Notes: a model not told the origin generated them from the letters alone. Shown: positions 8,916 through 17,784, counted from the stretch's first letter. The stretch is 64,000 nt of DNA from Faucicola osloensis_D (GCA_020041925.1 CP083409.1), one strand, 5' to 3'. Numbers and translations are program-made.

Positions 8916-10064
8916 TCAAGTCAGGCTGCTAAAATCTACTAAACAGTCTCGATTGATATCTTGAATTCGGTTTGCACTGGTCAATGTCATTGCCACGCGC
9001 ATTTCTTTGTCTATCAAGTTGAGTAAATTGGTCACCCCAGCCTCACCATCGGCGGCTAACGCATAGACAAATGCACGTCCTAACATACATAAATCTGCCC
9101 CCAATGCCAACATTCTCACCACGTCTAAGCCATTACGGATACCCGAATCGACCAAGATTTTGATATCACCTTTAACAGCATCGGCAATTTTGGGTAGGGC
9201 AGTGGCAGTTGACATTACCCCATCAAGCTGACGTCCACCATGATTGGAAACCACGATACCATCAGCGCCAAAACGTACTGCATCTTTGGCGTCTTGTGGG
9301 TCAAGAATACCTTTGATGACCATAGCGCCATCCCAAAAATCACGAATCCATTCTAAGTCTTTCCAAGAAATCGAGGGATCAAAGTTATTACCGAGCCAAC
9401 CGATATAATCTTCTAAGCCAATCGCTTTACCCAGATATTTAGAAACATTACCCAAGTCATGGGGTCTACCCAGTAACCCCACGTTCATTGCCCAGTGCGG
9501 ATGGGTGCATGCTTGTAGATAGCGACGCATGGCGGCATTGGGTCCACTCATGCCAGAGTGCGCATCGCGATATCTCGCCCCTGGGACAGGCATATCGACG
9601 GTAAACACCAGCGTTGAGCAGCCTGCCGCTTTGGCACGCTCTAGCACATTTTGCATAAACTTACGGTCACGCAACACATACAGCTGAAACCACATAGGGC
9701 GATTGATTTTTGGGGTGACTTCTTCGATAGGGCAGACTGATACCGTTGACATGGTAAATGGAATACCTTTTTTGTCAGCAGCCATGGCTGCTTGGACTTC
9801 ACCACGGCGAGCATACATCCCTGTCAAACCCACTGGAGAGAGTGCCACAGGTAAAGACAGCTGCTCACCAAAAATCTCAGTGGATAAATCAAGCTGCGTC
9901 ATGTCTTTTAGTACCCGCTGACGCAAGGCAATACTTGATAAGTCTTCAACATTACGTTTTAGGGTGTATTCTGCATACGCGCCACCATCAATGTAGTGGA
10001 ATAAAAAGGGGGGTAAACGGCGGCGAGCCGCTTCTCGGTAATCATTGGCAGAAGAAATAATCAT
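8916..10064 (-). CDS. lldD: FMN-dependent L-lactate dehydrogenase (quinone)
   Basis: LldD oxidises L-lactate to pyruvate at the inner membrane and passes electrons to the quinone pool. The 382-residue protein has the alpha-hydroxy-acid oxidase signature SNHGGRQLDG with the catalytic base at His275, the position it has in E. coli LldD. It also has HYIDGGAYAEYTLKRN (active-site Tyr) and FTVDMPVPGARYRD. It is the last gene of lldP-lldR-lldD; a 110-base gap separates it from lldR. No strong terminator was found after it. Confidence 0.97.
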   Translation of the reverse strand: MIISSANDYREAARRRLPPFLFHYIDGGAYAEYTLKRNVEDLSSIALRQRVLKDMTQLDLSTEIFGEQLSLPVALSPVGLTGMYARRGEVQAAMAADKKGIPFTMSTVSVCPIEEVTPKINRPMWFQLYVLRDRKFMQNVLERAKAAGCSTLVFTVDMPVPGARYRDAHSGMSGPNAAMRRYLQACTHPHWAMNVGLLGRPHDLGNVSKYLGKAIGLEDYIGWLGNNFDPSISWKDLEWIRDFWDGAMVIKGILDPQDAKDAVRFGADGIVVSNHGGRQLDGVMSTATALPKIADAVKGDIKILVDSGIRNGLDVVRMLALGADLCMLGRAFVYALAADGEAGVTNLLNLIDKEMRVAMTLTSANRIQDINRDCLVDFSSLT

Positions 10065-10174
10065 AATATCCCTATCTTAACTATGTTATTAATGGTAAAA
10101 ATAGCCACTGGCACTCAAAACTGTTTACACTAAAATACGTTTATAAAATGCGCCTGCATTAACAGGCATCTGTG

Positions 10175-10948
10175 TTAAAAAACATCAGTGGCCAACCGGG
10201 AAACTCGCTGTCTGCGAGCCGTTGCCTCATCAATCTTGGCAACCTGTTTTATCACAAACTCAATATGCTCACCCACGGCTTTGCGAGCTAATTCACTATC
10301 ACGCGCGATAATCGCATTCATCATCGCCATATGCTGCGTATGTAAAGTTTCAAAGCCATAATGCTCGGTGTAAATTTTTCGCCGAGCTAATACCACGTTA
10401 TGTCTTAGCAGGTGAAAAACATTTTTCATCATCTGCAACAATACCGCATTTTGGGAAGCTTCAGCAATCGCTAAATGAAAATTGGCATCGGCAATAGCGG
10501 CTTGTTCGGTATCGCCATGCGCTTGACTGTTTGCTAACTGCTCGTAGTAAAAGCGGATTTTTTCAATATCTTGTTTTGTAGCTCTTTGGGCAGCGTACCA
10601 AGCTGTACCGCCTTCTAGTACAATTCTTGCTTCTTGCACATCAAGTCGATACAGTGGATCGGCTTCTAATAACGGGGTTAGGGTTTGTAATATCAGATTA
10701 TCAGACAGCGCTACAAGGGGTTGGTTCTGTTTGGTTCTTTGCACATCTTTGACAAACGTTCCCGACCCAATACGACTTTCGGTAATACCGACACTATTCA
10801 TCTGCTGTATCGCTTCACGCAGTGCGGTACGAGATACGCCTAGTCGCTCACACAAATGGCGCTCGGCAGGTAATCTATCGCCATTTTTTAGCCCTTCACG
10901 GTCTATTAGCGAAATTAATTGTTCAATAACCTGCGTTGCAACCTTCAT
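10175..10948 (-). CDS. lldR: GntR/FadR-family lactate regulator LldR
   Basis: The 257-residue protein has an N-terminal winged helix (about residues 5-70; RLPAERHLCERLGVSRTALREAIQQM) and a C-terminal FCD ligand domain. The FCD domain contains metal/ligand-type residues (ADANFHLAIAEASQN and TLHTQHMAMMNAI). In E. coli LldR binds two operators around the lldP promoter and L-lactate relieves repression; the same two-site layout is visible upstream of lldP here. It sits 13 bases after lldP and is probably co-transcribed with it, giving autoregulation. Confidence 0.93.
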   Translation of the reverse strand: MKVATQVIEQLISLIDREGLKNGDRLPAERHLCERLGVSRTALREAIQQMNSVGITESRIGSGTFVKDVQRTKQNQPLVALSDNLILQTLTPLLEADPLYRLDVQEARIVLEGGTAWYAAQRATKQDIEKIRFYYEQLANSQAHGDTEQAAIADANFHLAIAEASQNAVLLQMMKNVFHLLRHNVVLARRKIYTEHYGFETLHTQHMAMMNAIIARDSELARKAVGEHIEFVIKQVAKIDEATARRQRVSRLATDVF

Positions 10949-10961
10949 ACCTTACCCATCA

Positions 10962-12665
10962 TTATCCGTGTGGAATCATCCAAGGCACGACATACGCTTG
11001 TAGCGTGATGAGCACGCCCATCATAATGGTAAAAATAATACTATGTTTGACGGTAAATCTGAACAAATCTGACTCTTTACCCACCAAACCTGTAGCGGCA
11101 CAGGCAATGGCAATGGATTGCGGGGAAATCATTTTACCGGTCACCCCACCTGAGGTATTCGCTGCCACTAACAACACCTCAGGCACACCAATTTGCCGAG
11201 CGGTGGTGGCTTGAAGGGCAGCAAACAACGCATTGGCTGACGTGTCTGAGCCTGTCAAAAATACCCCTAACCAACCCAAAAATGGTGAAAAGAAGGTAAA
11301 AGCTTTGCCCGTGTGTGCCAATGCTAACGCTAAGGTAGCAGACAACCCCGAATAATTGGCGATAAACGCAAATGCCAACACCATACCAATAGAATAAATC
11401 GGGGTGCGTAGCTCATTAATGGTTTCGCCAAACGTCGATAACGCTTGTTTGGGACGCATTTTTAGCATCACGATGGAAATAATCGCCGCTAACATGATGG
11501 CTGTACCTGTTGCTGAGAACCAATCAAATTTATAAATGGCCGCATAGTCAGTAATTTTGGTGACGACTGGGGGCAGTTTTTGTACTGTATTGTGCAAATA
11601 CGGCACATTGATACTCATCACCATATCGACCAACGCCCCATCAGGGTGACCATCTTTGCCTTTAACAAACAAATCTTTAAACGGCTTAATACTCCACAAC
11701 GACACCATCGCTGTCAAAATGGCAAACGGCATCCAAGCTTTGATGATTTGAGCGGGCGAATAATGGGTGGTTGGCAACGGTGCTGATACGCCTGTGGTAT
11801 CACCCATCTGATTTTTGCCATCGACTTGATTTTCAAAACGGAATATGTGCTTGGGCTGCCACACTTTAAATAGCAACGTCAAACTAACTAACGAGGCAAT
11901 AGCAGCGGTAATATCAGGCAACTCAGGTCCAATGTAGTTGGAGGTCAAAAACTGCGCAATAGCAAATGACCCACCACCGACCACAATCGCTGGGAAGGTT
12001 TCACGAACGCCTCGCCATCCGTCCATAATCGCCATAATCCACACTAACACAATCGGCACAATAAAAGGCAACTGACGTCCGACCATTTGGCTAATGGCAT
12101 GGGTTTCTACCCCAGATACTTGTCCTGCCACGATGATTGGAATTCCCATCGCACCAAAGGCAACAGGGGCAGTATTGACGATTAGGCAAAGTCCGGCGGC
12201 ATACAAAGGCTTAAACCCTAATCCGACCAATAACGCTGCTGTGATAGCTACAGGTGCACCAAAGCCTGCTGCGCCTTCCAAAAAAGTACCAAAAGCAAAC
12301 CCGACCAGTAACATCTGTAACCGTTGGTCTTGGGTGAGCGATAAAATACTGGAGCGGATAATATCAAATTGCCCTGTTTTTACCGTCACTTTGTATAAAA
12401 ATACCGCCCCGATAATAATCCAAGCGATAGGCCAAAGCCCGTAGAAGAATCCATAAATCGCTGATGATAACGCTAACGTCACCGGCATTTGATATAAAAA
12501 TAGGGCAACAAGCAGCGCCAAAACAACGGTAATGGTGCCTGCGACACTACCTTTTAAACGAAATACCGCCAAGGCTAGAAAAAAGAAGATAATCGGGATG
12601 AGGGCAATGGCACTTGAAAGCCAAATATTGCCCATGGGATCGTAAATCTGTTGCCAATGTTGCAT
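10962..12665 (-). CDS. lldP: L-lactate permease (LctP family)
   Basis: This inner-membrane lactate:H+ symporter has about 12-14 hydrophobic segments in 567 residues. The starting segment (HWQQIYDPMGNIWLSSAIALIP) and AAGFGAPVAITAALLVGLGF are typical for LldP/GlcA. The start is chosen from the ribosome site. An ATG at 12677 has its second codon inside the GGAGG and no site of its own; the tandem ATGs at 12668 and 12665 lie 2 and 5 bases after GGAGG, so 12665 fits best. It is first in lldP-lldR-lldD and is preceded by a promoter between two LldR-type operators. Confidence 0.95.
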   Translation of the reverse strand: MQHWQQIYDPMGNIWLSSAIALIPIIFFFLALAVFRLKGSVAGTITVVLALLVALFLYQMPVTLALSSAIYGFFYGLWPIAWIIIGAVFLYKVTVKTGQFDIIRSSILSLTQDQRLQMLLVGFAFGTFLEGAAGFGAPVAITAALLVGLGFKPLYAAGLCLIVNTAPVAFGAMGIPIIVAGQVSGVETHAISQMVGRQLPFIVPIVLVWIMAIMDGWRGVRETFPAIVVGGGSFAIAQFLTSNYIGPELPDITAAIASLVSLTLLFKVWQPKHIFRFENQVDGKNQMGDTTGVSAPLPTTHYSPAQIIKAWMPFAILTAMVSLWSIKPFKDLFVKGKDGHPDGALVDMVMSINVPYLHNTVQKLPPVVTKITDYAAIYKFDWFSATGTAIMLAAIISIVMLKMRPKQALSTFGETINELRTPIYSIGMVLAFAFIANYSGLSATLALALAHTGKAFTFFSPFLGWLGVFLTGSDTSANALFAALQATTARQIGVPEVLLVAANTSGGVTGKMISPQSIAIACAATGLVGKESDLFRFTVKHSIIFTIMMGVLITLQAYVVPWMIPHG

Positions 12666-12683
12666 CATTTCCTCCATGAAATA

Positions 12684-12698
12684 ATTGGTATTACCAAA
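12684..12698. promoter_or_regulatory. LldR-type operator, promoter-proximal
   Basis: TTGGT-ATT-ACCAA (core 12685-12697) is a FadR/LldR-type palindrome (TGGTNNNACCA). It lies about 28 bases downstream of the predicted lldP transcription start, just ahead of the ribosome site. Confidence 0.75.
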
Positions 12699-12725
12699 AT
12701 AGTCTGAGTATCAATAATTGGTTAA

Positions 12726-12754
12726 ATAATAAAGAAAATTACGCTTTAGTTCAA
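12726..12754 (-). promoter_or_regulatory. lldPRD promoter (sigma70 type)
   Basis: On the minus strand TTGAAC, a 17-base spacer and TATTAT form a good -35/-10 pair. The expected transcription start is near 12719. Both LldR-type operators flank it. Confidence 0.75.
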
Positions 12755-12795
12755 TTAAATTTCGAAAAAATAGTGATATTTATAAGGTTTTTTGT

Positions 12796-12814
12796 AAATT
12801 GGTAATACCAATTT
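12796..12814. promoter_or_regulatory. LldR-type operator, upstream
   Basis: AAATTGGT-AAT-ACCAATTT is a perfect palindrome with 8-base arms, centred about 86 bases before the predicted lldP start and 114 bases from the other operator. The rest of the spacer up to the alcohol dehydrogenase gene holds no gene I can support. Confidence 0.8.
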
Positions 12815-13092
12815 TGATAGTAATATGACTTATTGTGTGGAAGGATACAAAAAAGCTTGGTATTGAAGGTAGCAGGGATTCAAGACTTTTGCGGTCAGAG
12901 TGCGTGATGAAAGCTATACAGCGTCTTGCTGTATGGGGTTGATAGCATAAGCCATGAAGGACATAGCGCAAGTAGCGTGCTTTATTTTTTCAAAAGCCAT
13001 CAAGTAAAGTAACTTTTTGACTAAGGTAGGTTAATAGTAGGTAGAGCGCATTGGATGACTGAACTAAAATCAAGTCATAGTGATTTTATAAG

Positions 13093-13115
13093 AATATATT
13101 TTATAAAAATATATT
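13093..13115. promoter_or_regulatory. AT-rich perfect palindrome upstream of the alcohol dehydrogenase gene
   Basis: Ten-base arms (AATATATTTT and AAAATATATT) surround ATA, about 100 bases before the start codon. It is a candidate operator, but AT-rich palindromes also arise by chance in such spacers. Confidence 0.35.
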
Positions 13116-13211
13116 GGTACATCTTATCTAGTTGTAATGATGACAAAAAACTAGGCGTACGAATAAAATTACTATATACCCTAACCATAAAAGATTAAAA
13201 GGAATTTAATC

Positions 13212-14384
13212 ATGGCTTATAAGCAAATCTCCGATCAAACCAGTGGCTTTTTTATTCCCTGCGTATCATTATTTGGACCTGGCTGTGTCAAAGAAGTGGG
13301 CTCAAAAGCCAAAGATTTAGGTGCTAAAAAAGCGCTTATTGTAACTGACCAAGGGCTGAACAAAGCAGGTGTTCCAGACATTATCATTAAACATTTAAGC
13401 GAACAAGGTATTGATAGCTACGTATTTGCAGGCGCAGAGCCAAATCCAACTGACAAAAATGTCCACGATGGCGTCACAGCGTATCAAGATAATGGCTGTG
13501 ATTTTATCATCTCATTGGGTGGTGGTTCGTCACATGACTGTGCAAAAGGGATTGGTCTAGTGACCGCAGGCGGTGGTCATATCCGTGACTATGAAGGTAT
13601 TGATAAAAGTAAAGTGCCAATGACGCCATTGATTGCTATCAATACCACGGCAGGCACAGCATCAGAGATGACACGTTTTTGTATTATCACCAATACCGAT
13701 ACCCACGTCAAAATGGCGATTGTAGATTGGCGTTGTACACCACTCATTGCTATTGATGACCCTCGACTGATGACTGCTAAACCTGCATCTTTAACTGCAG
13801 CAACAGGTATGGATGCGTTAACCCATGCGGTAGAGGCGTATGTATCGACTGCTGCAAATCCGATTACAGATGCTTGTGCAGAAAAAGCCATTCGAATGAT
13901 TCAACAATGGCTGCGTCAAGCAGTAGCGAATGGCGAAAACATTGAAGCGCGTGAAGCTATGAGCTACGCCCAATACTTAGCAGGCATGGCGTTTAATAAT
14001 GCCTCGCTAGGTTATGTACATGCAATGGCGCACCAGTTAGGTGGGTTCTACAATCTGCCACACGGTGTCTGTAATGCGATTTTGTTACCGCACGTCTGTG
14101 AATTTAACCTGATCTCAACACCTGAGCGTTATGCAGATATTGCTGAATTTATGGGCATTGACATCAAAGACATGACTCGAGCAGAAGCAGGTAAAGCAGG
14201 CATCAATGCAATTCGTGAGCTATCCCAATCGATAGGTATTCCTAAGGGACTTACTGAGCTTGGTGTCAAACAAGAAGACCTTGCCATCATGGCAACCAAT
14301 GCCCAAAACGATGCTTGTATGCTCACCAACCCACGCAAGGCAAATCATGAACAGGTCGTAGCAATCTTCGCCGCTGCCATGTAA
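13212..14384 (+). CDS. Iron-containing NAD-dependent alcohol dehydrogenase
   Basis: This group III alcohol dehydrogenase (390 residues) interconverts primary alcohols and aldehydes. The NAD site is the SLGGGSSHDCAKGIG stretch. The metal ligands expected from FucO are all present: Asp201 and His205 in GMDALTHAVEAY, His270 in YVHAMAHQLGG and His284 in LPHG. Together with the nearby aldehyde dehydrogenase it would take ethanol to acetate, but family members also use methanol, butanol or lactaldehyde, so the substrate is inferred. A ribosome site (AAAGGAA) precedes the ATG. It is a single gene between lldP (divergent) and dld. Confidence 0.92.
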   Translation: MAYKQISDQTSGFFIPCVSLFGPGCVKEVGSKAKDLGAKKALIVTDQGLNKAGVPDIIIKHLSEQGIDSYVFAGAEPNPTDKNVHDGVTAYQDNGCDFIISLGGGSSHDCAKGIGLVTAGGGHIRDYEGIDKSKVPMTPLIAINTTAGTASEMTRFCIITNTDTHVKMAIVDWRCTPLIAIDDPRLMTAKPASLTAATGMDALTHAVEAYVSTAANPITDACAEKAIRMIQQWLRQAVANGENIEAREAMSYAQYLAGMAFNNASLGYVHAMAHQLGGFYNLPHGVCNAILLPHVCEFNLISTPERYADIAEFMGIDIKDMTRAEAGKAGINAIRELSQSIGIPKGLTELGVKQEDLAIMATNAQNDACMLTNPRKANHEQVVAIFAAAM

Positions 14385-14421
14385 ATGTAGCATCAAACTA
14401 AAACATACTCACAGCAGTAAA

Positions 14422-14448
14422 AAAAGGGGACTTTAATAGTCTCCTTTT
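14422..14448 (+). terminator. Rho-independent terminator after the alcohol dehydrogenase gene
   Basis: An 11-bp stem with one G:U pair (AAAAGGGGACT and AGTCTCCTTTT, five-base loop) ends in four T. It lies 38 bases after the stop codon. Confidence 0.7.
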
Positions 14449-14516
14449 ACATTGAGCGCTGATACAAAGCGCATAAATTTTTGCGTAAATTGATTAAAAT
14501 ATAGTAGCATATAGGG

Positions 14517-14846
14517 ATGAAACAAAAACTCATCACTCGCTTAGACCACTGCCAATACTTACGGGTAACCCAAGTAAACTACCCACTTAGCCACGATGCC
14601 AAGCCTCACCTAATACAAAATCTGGTAGCAAAAAATCTCGCAGTAAAAAATCTCCTAATAAAAAATCTAATAGCACAAATCAGCGATAACCGCATCTACA
14701 ATCGAGCCACCGATGGTAAACGCACACTTGACCATGTTAACGCCATGCGCAGCCCTACTATCGAACACAATCCTATCTTTGATAAAACCAAAACGATTCA
14801 CCTATCAACAAGTCAATACAATACAATCGTCAATAAAACCTCATGA
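14517..14846 (+). CDS. Hypothetical small reading frame ahead of dld, doubtful
   Basis: A 109-codon frame lies between the alcohol dehydrogenase terminator and dld. I recognise no domain, signal peptide or membrane segment. Residues 37-50 are a low-complexity repeat (VAKNLAVKNLLIKNL) that simply reflects a 15-base tandem repeat in the DNA. There is no well-spaced ribosome site. It ends 27 bases before dld on the same strand, so it could instead be untranslated dld leader. It is kept because it is long for this AT-rich spacer, but non-coding is at least as likely. Confidence 0.25.
   Translation: MKQKLITRLDHCQYLRVTQVNYPLSHDAKPHLIQNLVAKNLAVKNLLIKNLIAQISDNRIYNRATDGKRTLDHVNAMRSPTIEHNPIFDKTKTIHLSTSQYNTIVNKTS
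14621..14680 (+). repeat. Degenerate 15-bp tandem repeat, about four copies
   Basis: Units of the form CTNNTAGTAAAAAAT (for example CTCGCAGTAAAAAAT) follow one another in the spacer before dld. Being a multiple of three, they keep the doubtful frame open and create its KNL repeats. Confidence 0.6.
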
Positions 14847-14873
14847 CCCATTTAATCAATAAGGATATTTATC

Positions 14874-16577
14874 ATGTTAAAACAGTATAAGCCGACACTC
14901 GATAAGTTAACGAAGATCGTAGGGAAGTCTCATGTACTCATCGATGAACAAGATACCCGTCATTACCGACAAGGCATGCGTTTTGGTGAGGGAAAAGTGT
15001 TGGCGGTGGTATGTCCAGGTACTTTACTTGAGCAGTGGCAGGCACTACAAACCATTATTGAGGCAGATTGTGTGGTAATTATGCAAGCTGCCAATACAGG
15101 ATTGACAGGCGGCTCTACACCTTATGGTGATGACTATGATCGTCCAGTCATCATTATGAGTACTCGGCGTCTACAAGGTATCCAAGTGATTTTAGATGGC
15201 AAACAAGTCGTGTGTTTACCAGGCGCAACTTTGGATAATCTTGAGCGTACTTTAAAGCCTTATAATCGTGAACCGCATTCTGTGATTGGGTCATCATGTA
15301 TTGGCGCTTCAGTTTTAGGTGGAGTCTGCAACAACTCAGGCGGCGCGCTGGTACGTCGTGGACCTGCTTATACTGAAATGGCGTTGTATGCCCGTGTCAA
15401 TGAATCGGGTGAGTTAGAATTGATTAATCATCTAGGTATTGATTTAGGTAACACGGCTGAAGAGATACTCACCAGACTGCAAAAACAAGACTATGAAATG
15501 GGTCAGATAACCACCCAAACCAGCCAGCTGGCATCAGACAATCGTTATGCCCATGACGTTAAACAAGTCGATGCAGACAGTCCTGCTAGATTCAATGCCG
15601 ATCCGACACGATTATATGAAGCATCGGGTTCAGCGGGTAAAGTCTGTGTGTTTGCGGTGCGACTAGATACCTTTGAAAAAGTTGAGAGTAAGGTTTTTTA
15701 TATCGGCTCAAATGACCATGATGACTTAACGGCGATACGTCGTTATTTGCTGACATCACTACCAAGCTTGCCGATTGCTGGAGAATATATTCATCGTGAT
15801 GCCTTTAGTATTGGTGCAAAGTATGGCAAAGATACTTTCTTGTTTATTGAGCGTTTTGGCACGGTGAATATACCTAGAGCGTTAGCCCTCAAAGATCGCA
15901 TTGACGGGTGGTTAGAGAAAATAAAAATACGGGGTCTGACTGATCAAATTTTACAAGCTATCACTTTTTTCTTACCCAGTCATTTACCGCGGCGCATGCT
16001 AGCGTTTCATCAGCGTTTTGAGCATCATTTGATTCTACGAGTAGATGAGCAAAGCGCAGAACAGACACAGCAGTTTTTAAATGAGTATTTTGCCGTTCAT
16101 TCTACTGGCTCGTATTTTGCCTGTACGGAGGAAGAAGGTCGCAAAGCTTTCTTACACCGTTTTGCTGTTGCCGGAGCGGCGATACGATATCGTGATACCC
16201 ACCGAGCAGAGGTCGAGGATATTGTGGCATTGGATATTGCGTTACGACGTAACGATAGAGAATGGGTAGAAAAAATCCCTGCAGATCTTGAACAACATAT
16301 GTTGCATAAATTATATTATGGGCACTTTTTTTGTCATGTATTTCACCAAGATTACATTGTCAAAAAAGGCACTAATCCACTGGATATTGAGCATCAGATG
16401 TGGAAGCTGCTAGACGAGCGTAGGGCAGAATATCCCGCAGAACACAATGTGGGTCATTTATATGTTGCTAAGCCAGCTTTAGCCAATTTTTATCGAAAGC
16501 TAGATCCTACCAACACCTTTAATGTGGGGATTGGTCACACTTCAAAGTTAAAATACTGGCGCAAACCTAACGCATGA
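14874..16577 (+). CDS. dld: Quinone-dependent D-lactate dehydrogenase (FAD)
   Basis: Dld is a peripheral membrane flavoenzyme that oxidises D-lactate to pyruvate and feeds the respiratory chain. The 567-residue protein has the FAD-binding PCMH domain first (about 35-230; MQAANTGLTGGSTP and GASVLGGVCNNSGGALV). The D-lactate dehydrogenase membrane-binding and cap regions follow (FFLPSHLPRRMLAFHQRFEHH, HVFHQDYIVKKG). A ribosome site (AAGGA, 8 bases) fixes the start. In many relatives dld is the last gene of the lld operon; here it lies on the opposite strand behind the alcohol dehydrogenase and may be expressed separately. Confidence 0.96.
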   Translation: MLKQYKPTLDKLTKIVGKSHVLIDEQDTRHYRQGMRFGEGKVLAVVCPGTLLEQWQALQTIIEADCVVIMQAANTGLTGGSTPYGDDYDRPVIIMSTRRLQGIQVILDGKQVVCLPGATLDNLERTLKPYNREPHSVIGSSCIGASVLGGVCNNSGGALVRRGPAYTEMALYARVNESGELELINHLGIDLGNTAEEILTRLQKQDYEMGQITTQTSQLASDNRYAHDVKQVDADSPARFNADPTRLYEASGSAGKVCVFAVRLDTFEKVESKVFYIGSNDHDDLTAIRRYLLTSLPSLPIAGEYIHRDAFSIGAKYGKDTFLFIERFGTVNIPRALALKDRIDGWLEKIKIRGLTDQILQAITFFLPSHLPRRMLAFHQRFEHHLILRVDEQSAEQTQQFLNEYFAVHSTGSYFACTEEEGRKAFLHRFAVAGAAIRYRDTHRAEVEDIVALDIALRRNDREWVEKIPADLEQHMLHKLYYGHFFCHVFHQDYIVKKGTNPLDIEHQMWKLLDERRAEYPAEHNVGHLYVAKPALANFYRKLDPTNTFNVGIGHTSKLKYWRKPNA

Positions 16578-16665
16578 CGACATTTAACTAGGTAACCATA
16601 ATTAGGTAAGCATCCGACCATCAGGGCAATCGCAGGATAAAATTTTATCGAACAGTAGCTGCTCA

Positions 16666-16707
16666 AGATAAACTGTTTCAGATAAATTGTTTAAGATAAG
16701 CGTTATT
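16666..16707. repeat. 14-bp imperfect tandem repeat between dld and metF
   Basis: AGATAAACTGTTTC is followed directly by AGATAAATTGTTTA and a third, weaker copy starting AGATAAG. No gene is supported in this spacer; a 68-codon minus-strand frame here starts with TTG and resembles nothing I know. Confidence 0.55.
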
Positions 16708-16808
16708 TTGCGATGCCCCAATTTTACGATGTTGAGCAGACAGTTTAATACCGTCATTATCATTTTTTGTTTACTGTCAGTCAGATAGTGCGTAAGGTCT
16801 ATCCCCAA

Positions 16809-17657
16809 TTAAACCAATCCAAGCGCTTCAATCAGTTGTTTATTAGGGCTGACTTGGTTCATGCTGTAAAAATGCATTGACGGCACGCCTTCGGCAATCA
16901 AGCGCTCACATAGATTGACCACCACTTCAAACCCAAATTGACGAATGGCTTTTTTGTCATCGCCATAGTCGGCAAGCTGTTTACGGATAAAACGTGGAAT
17001 ATCTGCCCCGCAGCCATCGGCAAACCGAATCAAATTTGACGCATTGGTGATGGGCATAATGCCTGCGATGATCGGGAACTCATCTTGTGTCACCCCTTTT
17101 TTGGCAAGGGCATCACGCAGATATAGATAGCTGTCAGCGTTGTAGAAAAACTGGGTAATCGCTTCAGTCGCGCCAGCGTGGTATTTATTGAGCAAGTTTT
17201 GGATATCGGCGTCAAAGCTTTTGGCTTGCGGGTGCATTTCTGGATATGCAGCGACTTTGATACGAAAATAATCACCGCTATGCTCGCGTATGTATTTAAC
17301 CAAATCAACAGCAAACGGCAGCTCGCCAAGACCTACCATACCTGATGGCAAATCACCGCGCAGCGCCACCAAGCGATTAATACCTAACGATTTATAATAA
17401 TCCAATAACTCGCCAATTTTGGCTTTATCATCGCCAATACAGGATAAATGCGGGGTAATGGGCGTGTCACTTTTTTCACTGAGCGCCTTAACAATACCCA
17501 AGGTGCGCTCACGGGTTGACCCACCTGCGCCATAAGTCACGCTAAAATATTGCGGTTTTAAAGCATTTAATTCATCAAAGGTTGCCAATAATTTGGTTTG
17601 ACCGTCATCGGTCTTGGTGGGAAAAAACTCAAAAGAAAACGGCGTTGTCATGGTGGT
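16809..17657 (-). CDS. metF: 5,10-methylenetetrahydrofolate reductase
   Basis: MetF is an FAD enzyme that reduces 5,10-methylene-THF to 5-methyl-THF, the methyl donor for methionine synthase. Motifs seen are FSFEFFPTK with the catalytic Glu near the N-terminus, FSVTYGAGGSTRERTL, LVALRGDLPSG and ITQFFYNADSYL. With the start at 17657 it has 282 residues. The longer reading from an ATG at 17693 is rejected because that ATG overlaps a TATAAT -10 element, so it could hardly be in the mRNA. It lies next to ahcY on the same strand, linking two steps of the methionine cycle, but ahcY has its own terminator in between. Confidence 0.95.
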   Translation of the reverse strand, partial: TTMTTPFSFEFFPTKTDDGQTKLLATFDELNALKPQYFSVTYGAGGSTRERTLGIVKALSEKSDTPITPHLSCIGDDKAKIGELLDYYKSLGINRLVALRGDLPSGMVGLGELPFAVDLVKYIREHSGDYFRIKVAAYPEMHPQAKSFDADIQNLLNKYHAGATEAITQFFYNADSYLYLRDALAKKGVTQDEFPIIAGIMPITNASNLIRFADGCGADIPRFIRKQLADYGDDKKAIRQFGFEVVVNLCERLIAEGVPSMHFYSMNQVSPNKQLIEALGLV

Positions 17658-17691
17658 CATGAAAGTATCCAAAATGATAAAAAATACCACC

Positions 17692-17697
17692 ATTATA
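17692..17697 (-). promoter_or_regulatory. -10 element of the metF promoter
   Basis: A perfect TATAAT on the minus strand about 35 bases before the chosen metF start. It decides against the longer start. The matching -35 is weak and no MetJ-type operator was recognised. Confidence 0.5.
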
Positions 17698-17754
17698 ACG
17701 GGTAAAACAGTAAAAAAATTGAATTTTTTAGCATAAACATTGAGTTAAACTGCA

Positions 17755-17784
17755 TAAAAAAGTCATGCTCATTGGCATGACTTT
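17755..17784 (-). terminator. Rho-independent terminator of ahcY
   Basis: A perfect 10-bp stem (AAAGTCATGC and GCATGACTTT, six-base loop) with a T-run on the minus strand, 34 bases after the ahcY stop codon. Confidence 0.88.

Noticed and set aside
12780..12971. 63-codon minus-strand frame upstream of lldP
   Set aside because: It runs through the upstream LldR operator, has no family resemblance and no ribosome site.
16602..16808. 68-codon minus-strand frame directly after metF
   Set aside because: TTG start, low-complexity content created by a 14-bp tandem repeat, no recognisable domain.
17658..17693. N-terminal extension of metF
   Set aside because: Its ATG lies within the TATAAT -10 hexamer, so it would not be inside a normal transcript.
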